DNA of 64,000 nt from Denitrovibrio sp. (lineage in GTDB: Bacteria > Chrysiogenota > Deferribacteres > Deferribacterales > Geovibrionaceae). The notes under the pieces are model-generated. The model was not told the DNA's origin, did not search any database, and worked only from the letters and a program-made list of their open reading frames with translations. A program made the translations under genes and the position numbers. Of this stretch, positions 1 through 8,436 are shown piece by piece (position 1 is the first letter of the stretch; each line of letters begins with the position of its first letter). The stretch is from NCBI GenBank assembly GCA_002869185.1, contig PKTN01000003.1:1-64000 (forward strand), read 5' to 3'.

Positions 1-3000
1 GGGCTTCGTCCTTGATGGTGAGACAGGAACATATACATATGCTCCAGCGGCAGGTTCATTCGATAGCTTAGCAGAAGGTCAAACTGAAGAGATCGAAGTA
101 GAATACAAAGTTACTGACGACTCAGGCGCTGAAGCAACTAATACAATCACAATCACAGTAACAGGAACAAATGATGGTCCAGTAGCAGTAGATGATTCAG
201 CTGAAACAGTCGAAGATACAGCCGTGACATTCAGCATCCTCGGTAACGATAGCGATGTTGAAGGTGACGATCTTGCAGTGACAGTTGTAGGCGAGCCAGA
301 GCATGGAACAGTAACTTACAACGCTGAGACAGGCGAAGCTACATATACACCTAATGCAGACTACAACGGCACAGATACATTCACATACACTATTACTGAT
401 GGTGACAAGACTGACACAGCGACAGTTAAAATTACTGTTGACCCTGTAAATGATGCCCCAGTTGTTACTGTTGATAATGTTGTAACAGATATATTCTTTG
501 CAGATGACAATGCGGGATATCACAACGCTTTTGGTGTTTACGAGACTGATGCGAATGGCAACCCTGTTTCAGGTGAGATCATTCTTATTAACTCTGATAG
601 TGCTAATAGTAACGAGTTACTCGCTACATACGAAGGCGATTCTGATTCACTTAATTTCTTTATAGTCGCAAATGTTCCAAACAGCTTTGCTGGTGGTGAA
701 GTTAGCTTTACTACTGGTGATAATGGACTTCCTGTCATGGCTATTGATGGAACGAACACAGCCTTTAATGTCTACTACTCTGATGCAGAGCTTAATAAAG
801 ATGGATTTGACCACTTTGATATAGATTCAGAGGGGAATATTACAACTATCGGTGTGGAAGACCTTGATAATGGTGGAGATAAAGATTTTAACGACATTAC
901 ATTATATGCATCAGAGAGAGAGGATTCTGCGACCTTTACTGAGGGAGACGAACCAACCTCTATATTTACTGCAGAACCAATCGTAACTGATGTTGACGAT
1001 ACTCATATGGCAGAGGTCAAGGTGACACTCACTAATATGGTTGATGGTGAAGATGTTGTTAGTGTAGATGCTGACAAACTTCCAGAAGGCGTTGAGTTCA
1101 CAATAGATGGCGACACAATAACATTTATCGGTGTTGATGGAACTGAAATATCTATAGCTGATGTGCAAGATGCTCTTCAGGCTGTTCAGTATGAAAATAC
1201 AAGCGAGAATCCAGATACCGCGGATAGAGTATTCTCTATTACAACAAATGATGGCGAACTTGATAGTAATATCGGTCAGACAGTGGTACATGTTCAGCCT
1301 GTAAACGACGATCCAGATGCTATTGATGATGCATTTGTTACTAATGAGGATACACCTCTTGAAATCAGTGCAGCTAGTCTCCTTGGCAACGATAGTGATG
1401 TTGATGGCGATAGCCTCTCCATAACAGAAGTTGGCAATGCAGAGAATGGAACTGTAACCCTTAACGATGATGGTTCTATAACTTTCACACCAAGTGGTGA
1501 CGTTAGTGGCGATGGTTCTTTCACTTATACAACATCTGATGGTAATGGTGGTTTTGATACAGCTACTGTAACAGTAGGTATTACACCAGTAGCAGATGCT
1601 CCAACAGTATCTCTTGAGATTTCAGATGATTATACATCTGTTGATAACTTAGTTATTAACGGCAGTTTTGAAGATGTGACAGGTGAGCTTGCAAACGGTA
1701 ATACTGTTAATAACTTAAATATATCTAGTGGCTCATGGATAGGACTTACATCCATGACAGGCTGGACATTGATCGGAGACACTACTCCAACTATGGAAGT
1801 TCATGATGGTGGTCATATGGCAGTAGGTGCTACTGATGGCGAAAACTACATGGATTTAGGTGAAACAAACTCTGGTGGAGACACTGATAATGAGAACACA
1901 CATATCGGTCAGGTAATTGAAGGTGCAGTTGATGGCGAAAGCTATACTCTCAGCTTTGACTACGCTGATAAAGCTTTTGATGCAGGTAACGCAGCAAGCG
2001 GTGCAGTTCAAGTTATTTGGGGTGGTGAAGTTGTCGCAACAATAGACGGCAATAACTCTGACTGGGAATCTTTCAGTATCGAACTAACTGGTGGAGCTGG
2101 TAACGGCAACAATCAGATTGAGTTTAAAGAGGTTGGAACAGGTAACGATAACCATGGTATGGCTATAGATAATGTTGAGTTAGCTACAACAGTTGAGACT
2201 GTAGAGTATACTCTGACTTTCGATGCTGCGGTTACTGATGAGAACGGTATTGTCTCAGATGAAAGCCTTAATTCACTAACTCTAAGTGGAATACCAGAAG
2301 ACGCTGTCCTCAGTGTAGGTACAGATAATGGTGACGGAACTTGGACAATAAATGTTGATGATTTAACAAGCTACCACGGTGAAATAGTAATGCGTGTCCC
2401 TGCTAATCAAACAGGAGACGTAAATATAACAGCAACTGCAACAGCAGTAGAGTCTGGCAACGGTGCTGTCTCTGTTGATGCAACTGCAACAGTCGAACTT
2501 GCTGAGGCTATAGTCGAGGTTAACGAAGTTCCATTCATAGACCTTGACGGTGCAAGTGACGAGGTAATCCTTACTGAATCTTTCGAGAATTTTGAAGTTG
2601 GTTCAGGTTGGAATGTTTTCGGTGACGAAGATACTCCTGTGACAGGTGATAACGGAGTTGTTTGGAGCCTTAATAGCGCAGGTCTAGAAATCCAAGGTGG
2701 CTCAACAGGTGGATCGATAGCATCAGATGGAATAAAACATGCTGAGCTTGATACAAATAGAAATAGTGAGAACGCAGAAATCACAACTACTGTTGATACA
2801 TCCTCAGGCAATGATTATGAGCTTGTGTTTGACTATAAACCAAGACCTGGTGCAGAAGATAGTAGTGATATGAAAGTGTCATTTGGCGATGCTGAAATAA
2901 GCATTGATTCCGACAGCGACGGAAACCTCACTATAACAGCACCTGATGGAGTAACAGTTACTAACGTAGAAAATGCGAGTGGATGGTACACATTTACTGC

Positions 3001-4414
3001 CACATTTACAGAGGTGACAAGCTCTGAGACAGACCTTGTATTCGAAGGCGCTGGCACGGTGAACACACTTGGTGCTTTCCTTGATAATATAACGCTCTCT
3101 AGTTCTGATGATGGCGACACTAACCATGATGCAACATATGTTATTGGTGAAGCAAGTGTCTCTATCGCAGATACAGATATGACAATAACGGATGCGGACG
3201 ACATAACAATGGCGAATGCAGTTATAGTTATTGCGAATGCTGTTGATGGTGATGCATTAAGCTTTGGTGATATGCCTATAGGGCTTACAGCATCTTACGA
3301 CATATCAACCCATACGGTGACAATCGAACAAGATGGATCGGCAGAAACAACAAACGCTGACTTCCAAGAAGCTATAAAGGCTGTTACTTTCAGCACTACA
3401 AGTGGAAGCACGGATGACAGAGTTATAGAAGTGACTGTGAACGATGGCTCCGATAACAGCAACACAGCCGAAACAACTATTACTATAGAAGAAGCTGCTT
3501 CTACGGTTGACACTTTCAGCCTTGACAGCAGTATTAATTTAATAAGCCTTACTGCTGATGCTGAAAACGGTTATTCATACGATCTTGGTGGAAGAATTAA
3601 TCTTGATCCTGATAACAACTTTGACGTATTCGTTGATAGTGAAGGTTACTATTCTGTAGGTAATTTTAACGGCATAGATGACCATGGTGACCCTATCCCA
3701 GAGCATGGTAATGACACAGTGGAGCAAGTTGAGAATATTGAATCTAATGAAGCTCTTGGTTTCGCTCTTAATAGTGAAGTATCCAGTATTACTTTCCATA
3801 TCGACGGTGACGTTGCTGGAAGTACATTCAGTATATACGGTGAGAATGGGCAAGCTATCGGTGAAAGTTCAGGTCATCATCTCTTTATGCATCATATGCA
3901 GACTAAATTCGATGTTGCAGACTATATGGATGACGATGGTAACTTTACAGTTGATTCTGATTCCCCATTTGCATACATCGTATTTGACGGTGAGAATGAA
4001 TATGGAGATAGACCTTTATTCTCTGTGAAACCTGTTAGTGCTACTGCTGGTGACGATAGTGGTGACAATGATGTTTATGCGGTACTTGACGAAGGTGCTC
4101 AAATTGATTTTGCATCACTTGATGGTATAGATGCTATCCAGCTCGCTAACTCTGACACTGATACTGAAGTGACACTCTCTGTCGATGATGTTCTCAAAAT
4201 TCCTGAGAATGACAATATCCTCGAAATAACTGGAGGGGATGGTGACTCTATCGTAATGACAGATTTTGAACATCAAGGCGACGGTGTATTTACTGGAACA
4301 CAGGATGGCGATACCGCCGAAGTACATATCACTGGAGATTTCTCCTATGATGCTGGAACAAATATAATAACTTTTGGTAAGTTTACTGACGATGGAAATA
4401 CTACAGGCGAATAA
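1..4414 (+). CDS. Giant type I secreted adhesin, C-terminal part (5' end outside window)
   Basis: The reading frame is open from base 2, so the gene starts upstream; at least 1470 residues are visible. Two cadherin/VCBS-like repeats (about bases 185-460 and 1310-1600) share the LGNDSDV and TFTYT pattern. A DUF4114-like segment (about 465-935) ends with VEDLDNGGDKDFND. Two lectin- or carbohydrate-binding-like segments follow (about 1640-2190, starting VINGSFEDV, and 2560-3110, starting TESFENF). The last 300 residues look like the C-terminal region of T1SS agglutinins, with DDVLKIPENDNILEITGGDGD. The protein is very acidic and has almost no Cys, as usual for Ca-binding secreted proteins. Classical GGxGxD nonapeptide arrays were not seen. 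Family knowledge suggests export through a LapBCE-type system, and the operon at 24465-33231 is the obvious candidate; that link is inference. The N-terminal retention module and LapG site lie outside the window. Confidence 0.85.
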   Translation, partial: GFVLDGETGTYTYAPAAGSFDSLAEGQTEEIEVEYKVTDDSGAEATNTITITVTGTNDGPVAVDDSAETVEDTAVTFSILGNDSDVEGDDLAVTVVGEPEHGTVTYNAETGEATYTPNADYNGTDTFTYTITDGDKTDTATVKITVDPVNDAPVVTVDNVVTDIFFADDNAGYHNAFGVYETDANGNPVSGEIILINSDSANSNELLATYEGDSDSLNFFIVANVPNSFAGGEVSFTTGDNGLPVMAIDGTNTAFNVYYSDAELNKDGFDHFDIDSEGNITTIGVEDLDNGGDKDFNDITLYASEREDSATFTEGDEPTSIFTAEPIVTDVDDTHMAEVKVTLTNMVDGEDVVSVDADKLPEGVEFTIDGDTITFIGVDGTEISIADVQDALQAVQYENTSENPDTADRVFSITTNDGELDSNIGQTVVHVQPVNDDPDAIDDAFVTNEDTPLEISAASLLGNDSDVDGDSLSITEVGNAENGTVTLNDDGSITFTPSGDVSGDGSFTYTTSDGNGGFDTATVTVGITPVADAPTVSLEISDDYTSVDNLVINGSFEDVTGELANGNTVNNLNISSGSWIGLTSMTGWTLIGDTTPTMEVHDGGHMAVGATDGENYMDLGETNSGGDTDNENTHIGQVIEGAVDGESYTLSFDYADKAFDAGNAASGAVQVIWGGEVVATIDGNNSDWESFSIELTGGAGNGNNQIEFKEVGTGNDNHGMAIDNVELATTVETVEYTLTFDAAVTDENGIVSDESLNSLTLSGIPEDAVLSVGTDNGDGTWTINVDDLTSYHGEIVMRVPANQTGDVNITATATAVESGNGAVSVDATATVELAEAIVEVNEVPFIDLDGASDEVILTESFENFEVGSGWNVFGDEDTPVTGDNGVVWSLNSAGLEIQGGSTGGSIASDGIKHAELDTNRNSENAEITTTVDTSSGNDYELVFDYKPRPGAEDSSDMKVSFGDAEISIDSDSDGNLTITAPDGVTVTNVENASGWYTFTATFTEVTSSETDLVFEGAGTVNTLGAFLDNITLSSSDDGDTNHDATYVIGEASVSIADTDMTITDADDITMANAVIVIANAVDGDALSFGDMPIGLTASYDISTHTVTIEQDGSAETTNADFQEAIKAVTFSTTSGSTDDRVIEVTVNDGSDNSNTAETTITIEEAASTVDTFSLDSSINLISLTADAENGYSYDLGGRINLDPDNNFDVFVDSEGYYSVGNFNGIDDHGDPIPEHGNDTVEQVENIESNEALGFALNSEVSSITFHIDGDVAGSTFSIYGENGQAIGESSGHHLFMHHMQTKFDVADYMDDDGNFTVDSDSPFAYIVFDGENEYGDRPLFSVKPVSATAGDDSGDNDVYAVLDEGAQIDFASLDGIDAIQLANSDTDTEVTLSVDDVLKIPENDNILEITGGDGDSIVMTDFEHQGDGVFTGTQDGDTAEVHITGDFSYDAGTNIITFGKFTDDGNTTGE

Positions 4415-4442
4415 AAGCCTGTGGAATATGGCTCAATGCGGG

Positions 4443-4476
4443 AAAAAGGGGTGGTTTAGGCTACCCCTTTTTTATT
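4443..4476. terminator. Bidirectional rho-independent terminator
   Basis: Stem AAAAAGGGGT pairs with ACCCCTTTTT around a 10-base loop and runs into T-rich sequence. It lies between the convergent adhesin and GntR genes and overlaps the last codons of the GntR gene. The opposite strand also ends in a T run after the stem, so it can serve both genes. Confidence 0.8.
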
Positions 4477-5182
4477 TTGATTTTTGTATTAGCTTGATCT
4501 CGGAGATGATGTAATCCATGTGGGCAAGCATAGCGTCATATGCAGCGTCAGGGTTTTGACCTTGCATCGCTTCAAAGACTGCAACATGCTGGTTATAAAG
4601 GTTTGCGAATTTGTCATTATCTTTGAAAAGGCGTGATCTGACTTCATAGCTGACCTTCTCAATCCATTCATATATACTGTTCATGAGATGTATCAAAAGA
4701 AAATTATGTGTAGCATAGGATATAGTATTATGGAAATTAGCATCAGGGACGTGACCTACTTCTTTGTTGTCTAGAGCTTGCTTCATTTCTTTGAGATACT
4801 CTTCCATCGTGTGCAGTTCTTTATCTGTAGCTCTCTCTGCTGCTGTTCTAGCCGCCCAAGTCTCAAGGATTTTACGAACTTCCATAAGGTGCAAAAGGGC
4901 GTCATCGTGCTTAAAGAACTCTTCAAATGCTTTGTCTACAGACGAGGCAGCTATTGAACGCACGTATGTCCCGTCCCCTTGAATCTGTTCAAGTAGACCT
5001 TGATCTTCAAGCCTGTGAAGCGCTTCCCTTAGTGATGGTCTGCTAACGCTCATCATAGCAGCGAGTTCTCTCTCTGGTGGGAGCTTCTCATCTGGTGATA
5101 GTTCTGATGAGATGATCTTCTCTCGTAATTGCTCGTATATTATGTCAGAAATCTTTTTCTGTTTAACTTTATTGAATTTCAT
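4472..5182 (-). CDS. GntR-family regulator with FCD domain, likely lactate-responsive (LldR/PdhR type)
   Basis: 236 residues. An N-terminal winged helix-turn-helix (about 10-75, with LPPERELAAMMSVSRPSLREA) is typical of GntR proteins. A C-terminal all-helical FCD domain (about 85-225) has the ligand/metal pattern D-x3-H in DANFHN plus later His residues in NQHVAVFEA and AMLAHMDY. It is the third gene of the leftward dehydrogenase transcript, 9 bases after the Fe-S subunit, with an AGGAG Shine-Dalgarno. FadR-subfamily proteins bind TGGT-N3-ACCA palindromes, and two such sites sit in the divergent promoter region at 7817-7931. It is therefore very likely an autoregulated repressor of the lactate genes. 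The effector (lactate, glycolate or pyruvate) cannot be read from sequence. Confidence 0.88.
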   Translation of the reverse strand: MKFNKVKQKKISDIIYEQLREKIISSELSPDEKLPPERELAAMMSVSRPSLREALHRLEDQGLLEQIQGDGTYVRSIAASSVDKAFEEFFKHDDALLHLMEVRKILETWAARTAAERATDKELHTMEEYLKEMKQALDNKEVGHVPDANFHNTISYATHNFLLIHLMNSIYEWIEKVSYEVRSRLFKDNDKFANLYNQHVAVFEAMQGQNPDAAYDAMLAHMDYIISEIKLIQKSK

Positions 5183-5191
5183 CTAGGTCTC

Positions 5192-6421
5192 CTAGTCTTT
5201 TATCTGTCTGGCTAGTTCTAATATAGGGTGCAGAACTTCTACTTTAGCCCCAGAACTTACAGCACCATCAGTTAGCTGCATCGCACACCCTGGACATGGA
5301 GAATAAACGACATCTATCTCTTTATCAATAAATTCTTCGTTTTTAGTCATAGTAAATTGCTTTGATCTTTCGTAATACTTTATGCTAAATGTGCCTGCAA
5401 AACCGCAACAACTCTGGTTTCTAAGCTTTTTATACTCTGTCGAAGTGTTCTCTTTGACAAAGTTTTCGATTACGCTCTGTTTGTCTTGTTGGTAATGGCA
5501 TGGGAAGTGTATTGTGCTGTTCCCTTTGCGCTCAGATATAAAGTCTATTTTTAGAACTTCTTTTAAGTAGACCATAATATCTGTTGTTTCAGCTTTTGAT
5601 CTTCTACCTGTCTGCTTCTCTCCCATCTCATATAACCCATACCTGCATGTTGGGCAGGCGGTAATGATGTGAGATGTATCAAAGTTCGCAAATAGGTCAA
5701 TATTTTCATTTACCATTTTTTTGTATAGTTCGAGCTCTCCCATAGTTGCAGCTGGTACTCCACAGCAAATATTAGTATGTGGAACATGTACTGATACCCC
5801 AAAGTGGTTCAGCACCTTTATTACAGCTTCGCCCCAGTCAGTGTATATAAAATTGATCGCACATCCCGGGTAGAAGAGTACAGTGTCGCGCTCTTCACCT
5901 ATTGCAGGGTGAAAACCACCATGTTTTTTGCTAAAAGGTTCACTCTTTATGGAGACAACATGCCTTCCTCCAAGTGATGGGATGAGTGGCTTATATATGT
6001 CATCCTTTATCTTTTTACTGCCAAACTTAAGTCCCATGTGCATAAGTGGAGACATTTTTGCCATCAGTTCTGGCTTCTGCATAGCTATCTTTAGAATCGC
6101 TTTTTGCCACTTAGGTAGTTTCTTTATTTTACGGAGAACCTCTTTACCTTTGAGGAAAATCTCATCTGTTTTTACTCCACTTGGGCAGACGTGTTTGCAT
6201 CTTCCACAGAGGAGGCATTTGTCTATATGTTCGAGTATCTCGCCAGCGTCTTCTATGCGCCCCTCATAAACAGATTGTATGAGAGATATTTTTCCTCTGG
6301 CAACAGATGATTCTTTACCGTCAGTGCGATAGAGTGGGCAGTCTGATTGACAAGTGCCGCACTTCATGCATTGGAGCATCATCTCTTCAAGTTCTTGTAG
6401 TTCTTGAGTTATGTCATTCAT
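5192..6421 (-). CDS. Fe-S subunit of D-lactate/glycolate dehydrogenase (GlcF-like)
   Basis: 409 residues, the usual length for GlcF-like proteins. Two [4Fe-4S] motifs lie at the N-terminus (CMKCGTCQSDCP near residue 18 and CLLCGRCKHVCP near 67). Two CCG (DUF224) cysteine-rich domains follow, seen as NICCGVPA with ACPTCRYG, and SCCGFAG with SPCPGCAM. Proteins of this class carry electrons from the FAD subunit to quinone or to a membrane partner. The start codon directly adjoins the stop of the FAD subunit gene, so the two are translationally coupled. The pair resembles the GlcD/GlcF-like D-lactate dehydrogenase of the Desulfovibrio organic acid oxidation region. Lactate rather than glycolate is favoured because the LutC/LutBA genes lie next door. 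Confidence 0.87.
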   Translation of the reverse strand: MNDITQELQELEEMMLQCMKCGTCQSDCPLYRTDGKESSVARGKISLIQSVYEGRIEDAGEILEHIDKCLLCGRCKHVCPSGVKTDEIFLKGKEVLRKIKKLPKWQKAILKIAMQKPELMAKMSPLMHMGLKFGSKKIKDDIYKPLIPSLGGRHVVSIKSEPFSKKHGGFHPAIGEERDTVLFYPGCAINFIYTDWGEAVIKVLNHFGVSVHVPHTNICCGVPAATMGELELYKKMVNENIDLFANFDTSHIITACPTCRYGLYEMGEKQTGRRSKAETTDIMVYLKEVLKIDFISERKGNSTIHFPCHYQQDKQSVIENFVKENTSTEYKKLRNQSCCGFAGTFSIKYYERSKQFTMTKNEEFIDKEIDVVYSPCPGCAMQLTDGAVSSGAKVEVLHPILELARQIKD

Positions 6422-7798
6422 CTATAGCCCCATTTTATGTGGGTTAAGGAGGTTTTTCGGGTCTACCCCCGCCTTTAATCTTCTCATGTATTCTATTGTT
6501 CCTTTGCCGACTTCTCTCTCTAGGTATTTTGCTTTTGCTGAGCCTATGCCGTGTTCTCCACTGATAGTTCCGCCTAGGTTTAAAGCTGTATCAAATATGT
6601 CATCAACAGCCTGATGTACACGAGCCATCTCCTCTGTATCCCTCTTATCTGTGAGGATAGTTGGGTGGAGGTTCCCGTCACCAGCATGTCCAAATGTGCC
6701 AATAGTTAAGTTATATTTTTCTGTGATGTCTTTGATAGCTTGCATCATCTCTGGGATTTTGCTTCTTGGTACGGTTGCGTCCTCAAGTATGAGGGTAGGG
6801 CGAAGCCTTGCGAGACTGCTAAGAGCCTTTCTTCTCGCTTCCCAAATCTTGTCACGCTCTTCAGCATTATTTGCGACATGGACTTCACCACCTAGCTCAC
6901 TGCATATCTTTTTAACTATTTGGAACTCGTCCTCTACAGCAGCCGGGTGGCCATCTACTTCGATAAGGAGGAGTCCATCAGCATTAACTGGTAGACCAAT
7001 CTTCGCCGCCTCTTCGACGGTCTTTATAGTGAAAGAATCCATCAGCTCTAGTGTAGCTGGGGTTACTTTATTTGCTATTATTTGTGATACTGCACGGCAT
7101 GCGTTCATAATGTCGTCAAAGATGACCATCATTGGCTTAGATGCTTGTGGTGGTGGTACTATCTTCATTATGTGCTCAACCATAATACCGAGCAGACCTT
7201 CGTAGGAGACCATTAATCCGTTCAGGTTAAATCCTGTGACGAGTTTAACTGTTTTCCCACCAGAAATTATTAAGTTACCCTCTGTGTCAAAAAATTTTGT
7301 GCCCATTAGGTAGTCGTTTGTTACTCCATATTTAAGTGCACGTAGACCTCCAGCATTTTCAGCTACATTGCCACCAATGGTAGATGATTTCATACTGCCC
7401 GGATCAGGTGGATAGAGGAGCCCGTGTTCCGCTACAGCAGCAGCAAGGTCAGCAGTGACAACGCCAGATTGAACAACTGCGTACATATCTTCAGTATTAA
7501 TCTCTAATATTTTATTAAGCCCTGTAGTGAGTAAGACGCATCCACCCCTTGTCATTGGGACTGTTCCGCCACTTAGGTTTGTCCCTGCGCCTCTTGTTAT
7601 GATAGGGATGTTTTCAGCATTGCAGAGTTTGATAACAGAGGAGACTTCGTCATAAGTCTCAGGACGAACGACAAAATCAGGAGGGCACTGTTCGCCTGGA
7701 GCCGCATCGTAGCTGTAACACATGATATCTTTTTCGTCTGTCCATACGTTATCACCCATGATCTCTTTAAACTTTTTAATCAGATTCTTATCTGGCAT
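6422..7798 (-). CDS. FAD-linked D-lactate/glycolate dehydrogenase (GlcD-like)
   Basis: 458 residues from the chosen ATG. The FAD_binding_4 (PCMH-type) domain covers about 35-215, with PIITRGAGTNLSGG and the PPDPGSMKSSTIGGN phosphate-binding segment. The C-terminal oxidase domain carries the FGHAGDGNLHP and SGEHGIG motifs of this family. An in-frame TTG at 7831 is open, but the ATG at 7798 has GAGG six bases upstream, and the TTG lies inside the operator, so the ATG is preferred. It is the first gene of the leftward operon with the Fe-S subunit and the GntR regulator. It probably oxidises D-lactate to pyruvate; glycolate oxidation is an alternative. Confidence 0.88.
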   Translation of the reverse strand: MPDKNLIKKFKEIMGDNVWTDEKDIMCYSYDAAPGEQCPPDFVVRPETYDEVSSVIKLCNAENIPIITRGAGTNLSGGTVPMTRGGCVLLTTGLNKILEINTEDMYAVVQSGVVTADLAAAVAEHGLLYPPDPGSMKSSTIGGNVAENAGGLRALKYGVTNDYLMGTKFFDTEGNLIISGGKTVKLVTGFNLNGLMVSYEGLLGIMVEHIMKIVPPPQASKPMMVIFDDIMNACRAVSQIIANKVTPATLELMDSFTIKTVEEAAKIGLPVNADGLLLIEVDGHPAAVEDEFQIVKKICSELGGEVHVANNAEERDKIWEARRKALSSLARLRPTLILEDATVPRSKIPEMMQAIKDITEKYNLTIGTFGHAGDGNLHPTILTDKRDTEEMARVHQAVDDIFDTALNLGGTISGEHGIGSAKAKYLEREVGKGTIEYMRRLKAGVDPKNLLNPHKMGL

Positions 7799-7816
7799 GC
7801 TGAACCTCACACTGTT

Positions 7817-7833
7817 AATTGGTAATACCAATT
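7817..7833. promoter_or_regulatory. GntR/FCD operator 1
   Basis: A perfect 17-base palindrome, AATTGGTAATACCAATT, with core TGGTAATACCA. It overlaps the -10 region of the leftward promoter, so bound repressor would block transcription of the glcD-like operon. It matches the known LldR/PdhR operator form. Confidence 0.82.
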
Positions 7834-7858
7834 TATGTCTTTATAGGGTAAATGTCAA
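7830..7858 (-). promoter_or_regulatory. Promoter of the glcD-like/glcF-like/gntR operon
   Basis: On the minus strand, TTGACA (7853-7858) is followed after 17 bases by TAAATT (7830-7835), a 6/6 and 4/6 match to sigma-70 elements. The -10 overlaps operator 1. Confidence 0.65.
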
Positions 7859-7889
7859 CAGTTTCGCTGTTCAATCCTTAGTATATGGC

Positions 7890-7918
7890 TTGACGTGAGG
7901 GTGTTACGAAGCTATCAT
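7890..7918 (+). promoter_or_regulatory. Promoter of the lutC/lutBA operon
   Basis: TTGACG (7890-7895), a 17-base spacer, then TATCAT (7913-7918); both hexamers match 5/6. Operator 2 begins two bases after the -10, over the expected transcription start. Confidence 0.7.
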
Positions 7919-7933
7919 AATGGTAAGACCAAT
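7919..7933. promoter_or_regulatory. GntR/FCD operator 2
   Basis: Core TGGTAAGACCA at 7921-7931, identical to operator 1 at ten of eleven positions and to the PdhR-type operator core. The two operator centres are 101 bases apart. It lies at the start site of the rightward promoter and upstream of the preferred lutC start. Confidence 0.8.
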
Positions 7934-7949
7934 CATTTGGAAGTGTGAA

Positions 7950-8435
7950 ATGAATACAATATTAGATAGTTTTATCGAGAAGTCAGAGCTGGTTAGCAAT
8001 GTTAATCACGTTTGCTCTAGTGATGAGCTTGCTCAGATATTGGCATCTGTAGAGTCTGGATTTCAGTTTGTAGATACTGAGACTGGTGGATTATCAAAGA
8101 TCAGATGCGAAATAACAAAAGAGGGCTTTCCAGCTGCTATAGTTGAAGCGGATTACGCAATTGCAGAGACAGGCTCTGTTGTTATCCATAGCTCAAATGA
8201 ACAAAAGAGGCTCGCGACATGCCTAGCTGAAGAGCTACACGTCGTTGTACCTTTATCAAAGATTAAAGAAAACCTGATAGATATTGCTTATTATATGAGA
8301 GAGAAAACAGCTCAAGATGATGCCTTTATCGCTTTTGTTACAGGTGCAAGCAGAACAGCGGATATCGAAAGGGTACTAACTATTGGCGTTCATGGACCAG
8401 CCAGAATGATAGTCTATATAGTGAAGGATAAGTAA
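7950..8435 (+). CDS. lutC: Lactate utilisation protein C (LUD domain)
   Basis: 161 residues from ATG 7950, which has GGAAG six bases upstream. The longer reading from ATG 7920 would begin inside the operator and is rejected. It has the LUD-domain core: VDTETGGLSK in the N-terminal half, ADYAIAETGSVVI, and GASRTADIERVLTIGVHGP near the C-terminus, as in LutC/LldG. With LutA and LutB, LutC forms the non-flavin L-lactate dehydrogenase complex in the cytoplasm. It is slightly shorter than many LutC proteins (200-240). It is the first gene of the rightward operon and ends one base before the next gene. Confidence 0.87.
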   Translation: MNTILDSFIEKSELVSNVNHVCSSDELAQILASVESGFQFVDTETGGLSKIRCEITKEGFPAAIVEADYAIAETGSVVIHSSNEQKRLATCLAEELHVVVPLSKIKENLIDIAYYMREKTAQDDAFIAFVTGASRTADIERVLTIGVHGPARMIVYIVKDK

Positions 8436-8436
8436 T

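Noticed and set aside
3678..4028. 116-codon open frame inside the adhesin gene
   Set aside because: It lies in another frame of a well-supported coding sequence and resembles no protein.
1..4414. Classical RTX nonapeptide array
   Set aside because: Asp/Gly-rich stretches are present, but no regular GGxGxDxUx repeats were found.
7799..7831. Upstream TTG start for the GlcD-like protein
   Set aside because: The TTG lies within the operator and after the -10; ATG 7798 has a proper Shine-Dalgarno.
7920..7949. Upstream ATG start for LutC
   Set aside because: It falls within the operator at the expected transcription start; ATG 7950 has GGAAG at correct spacing.
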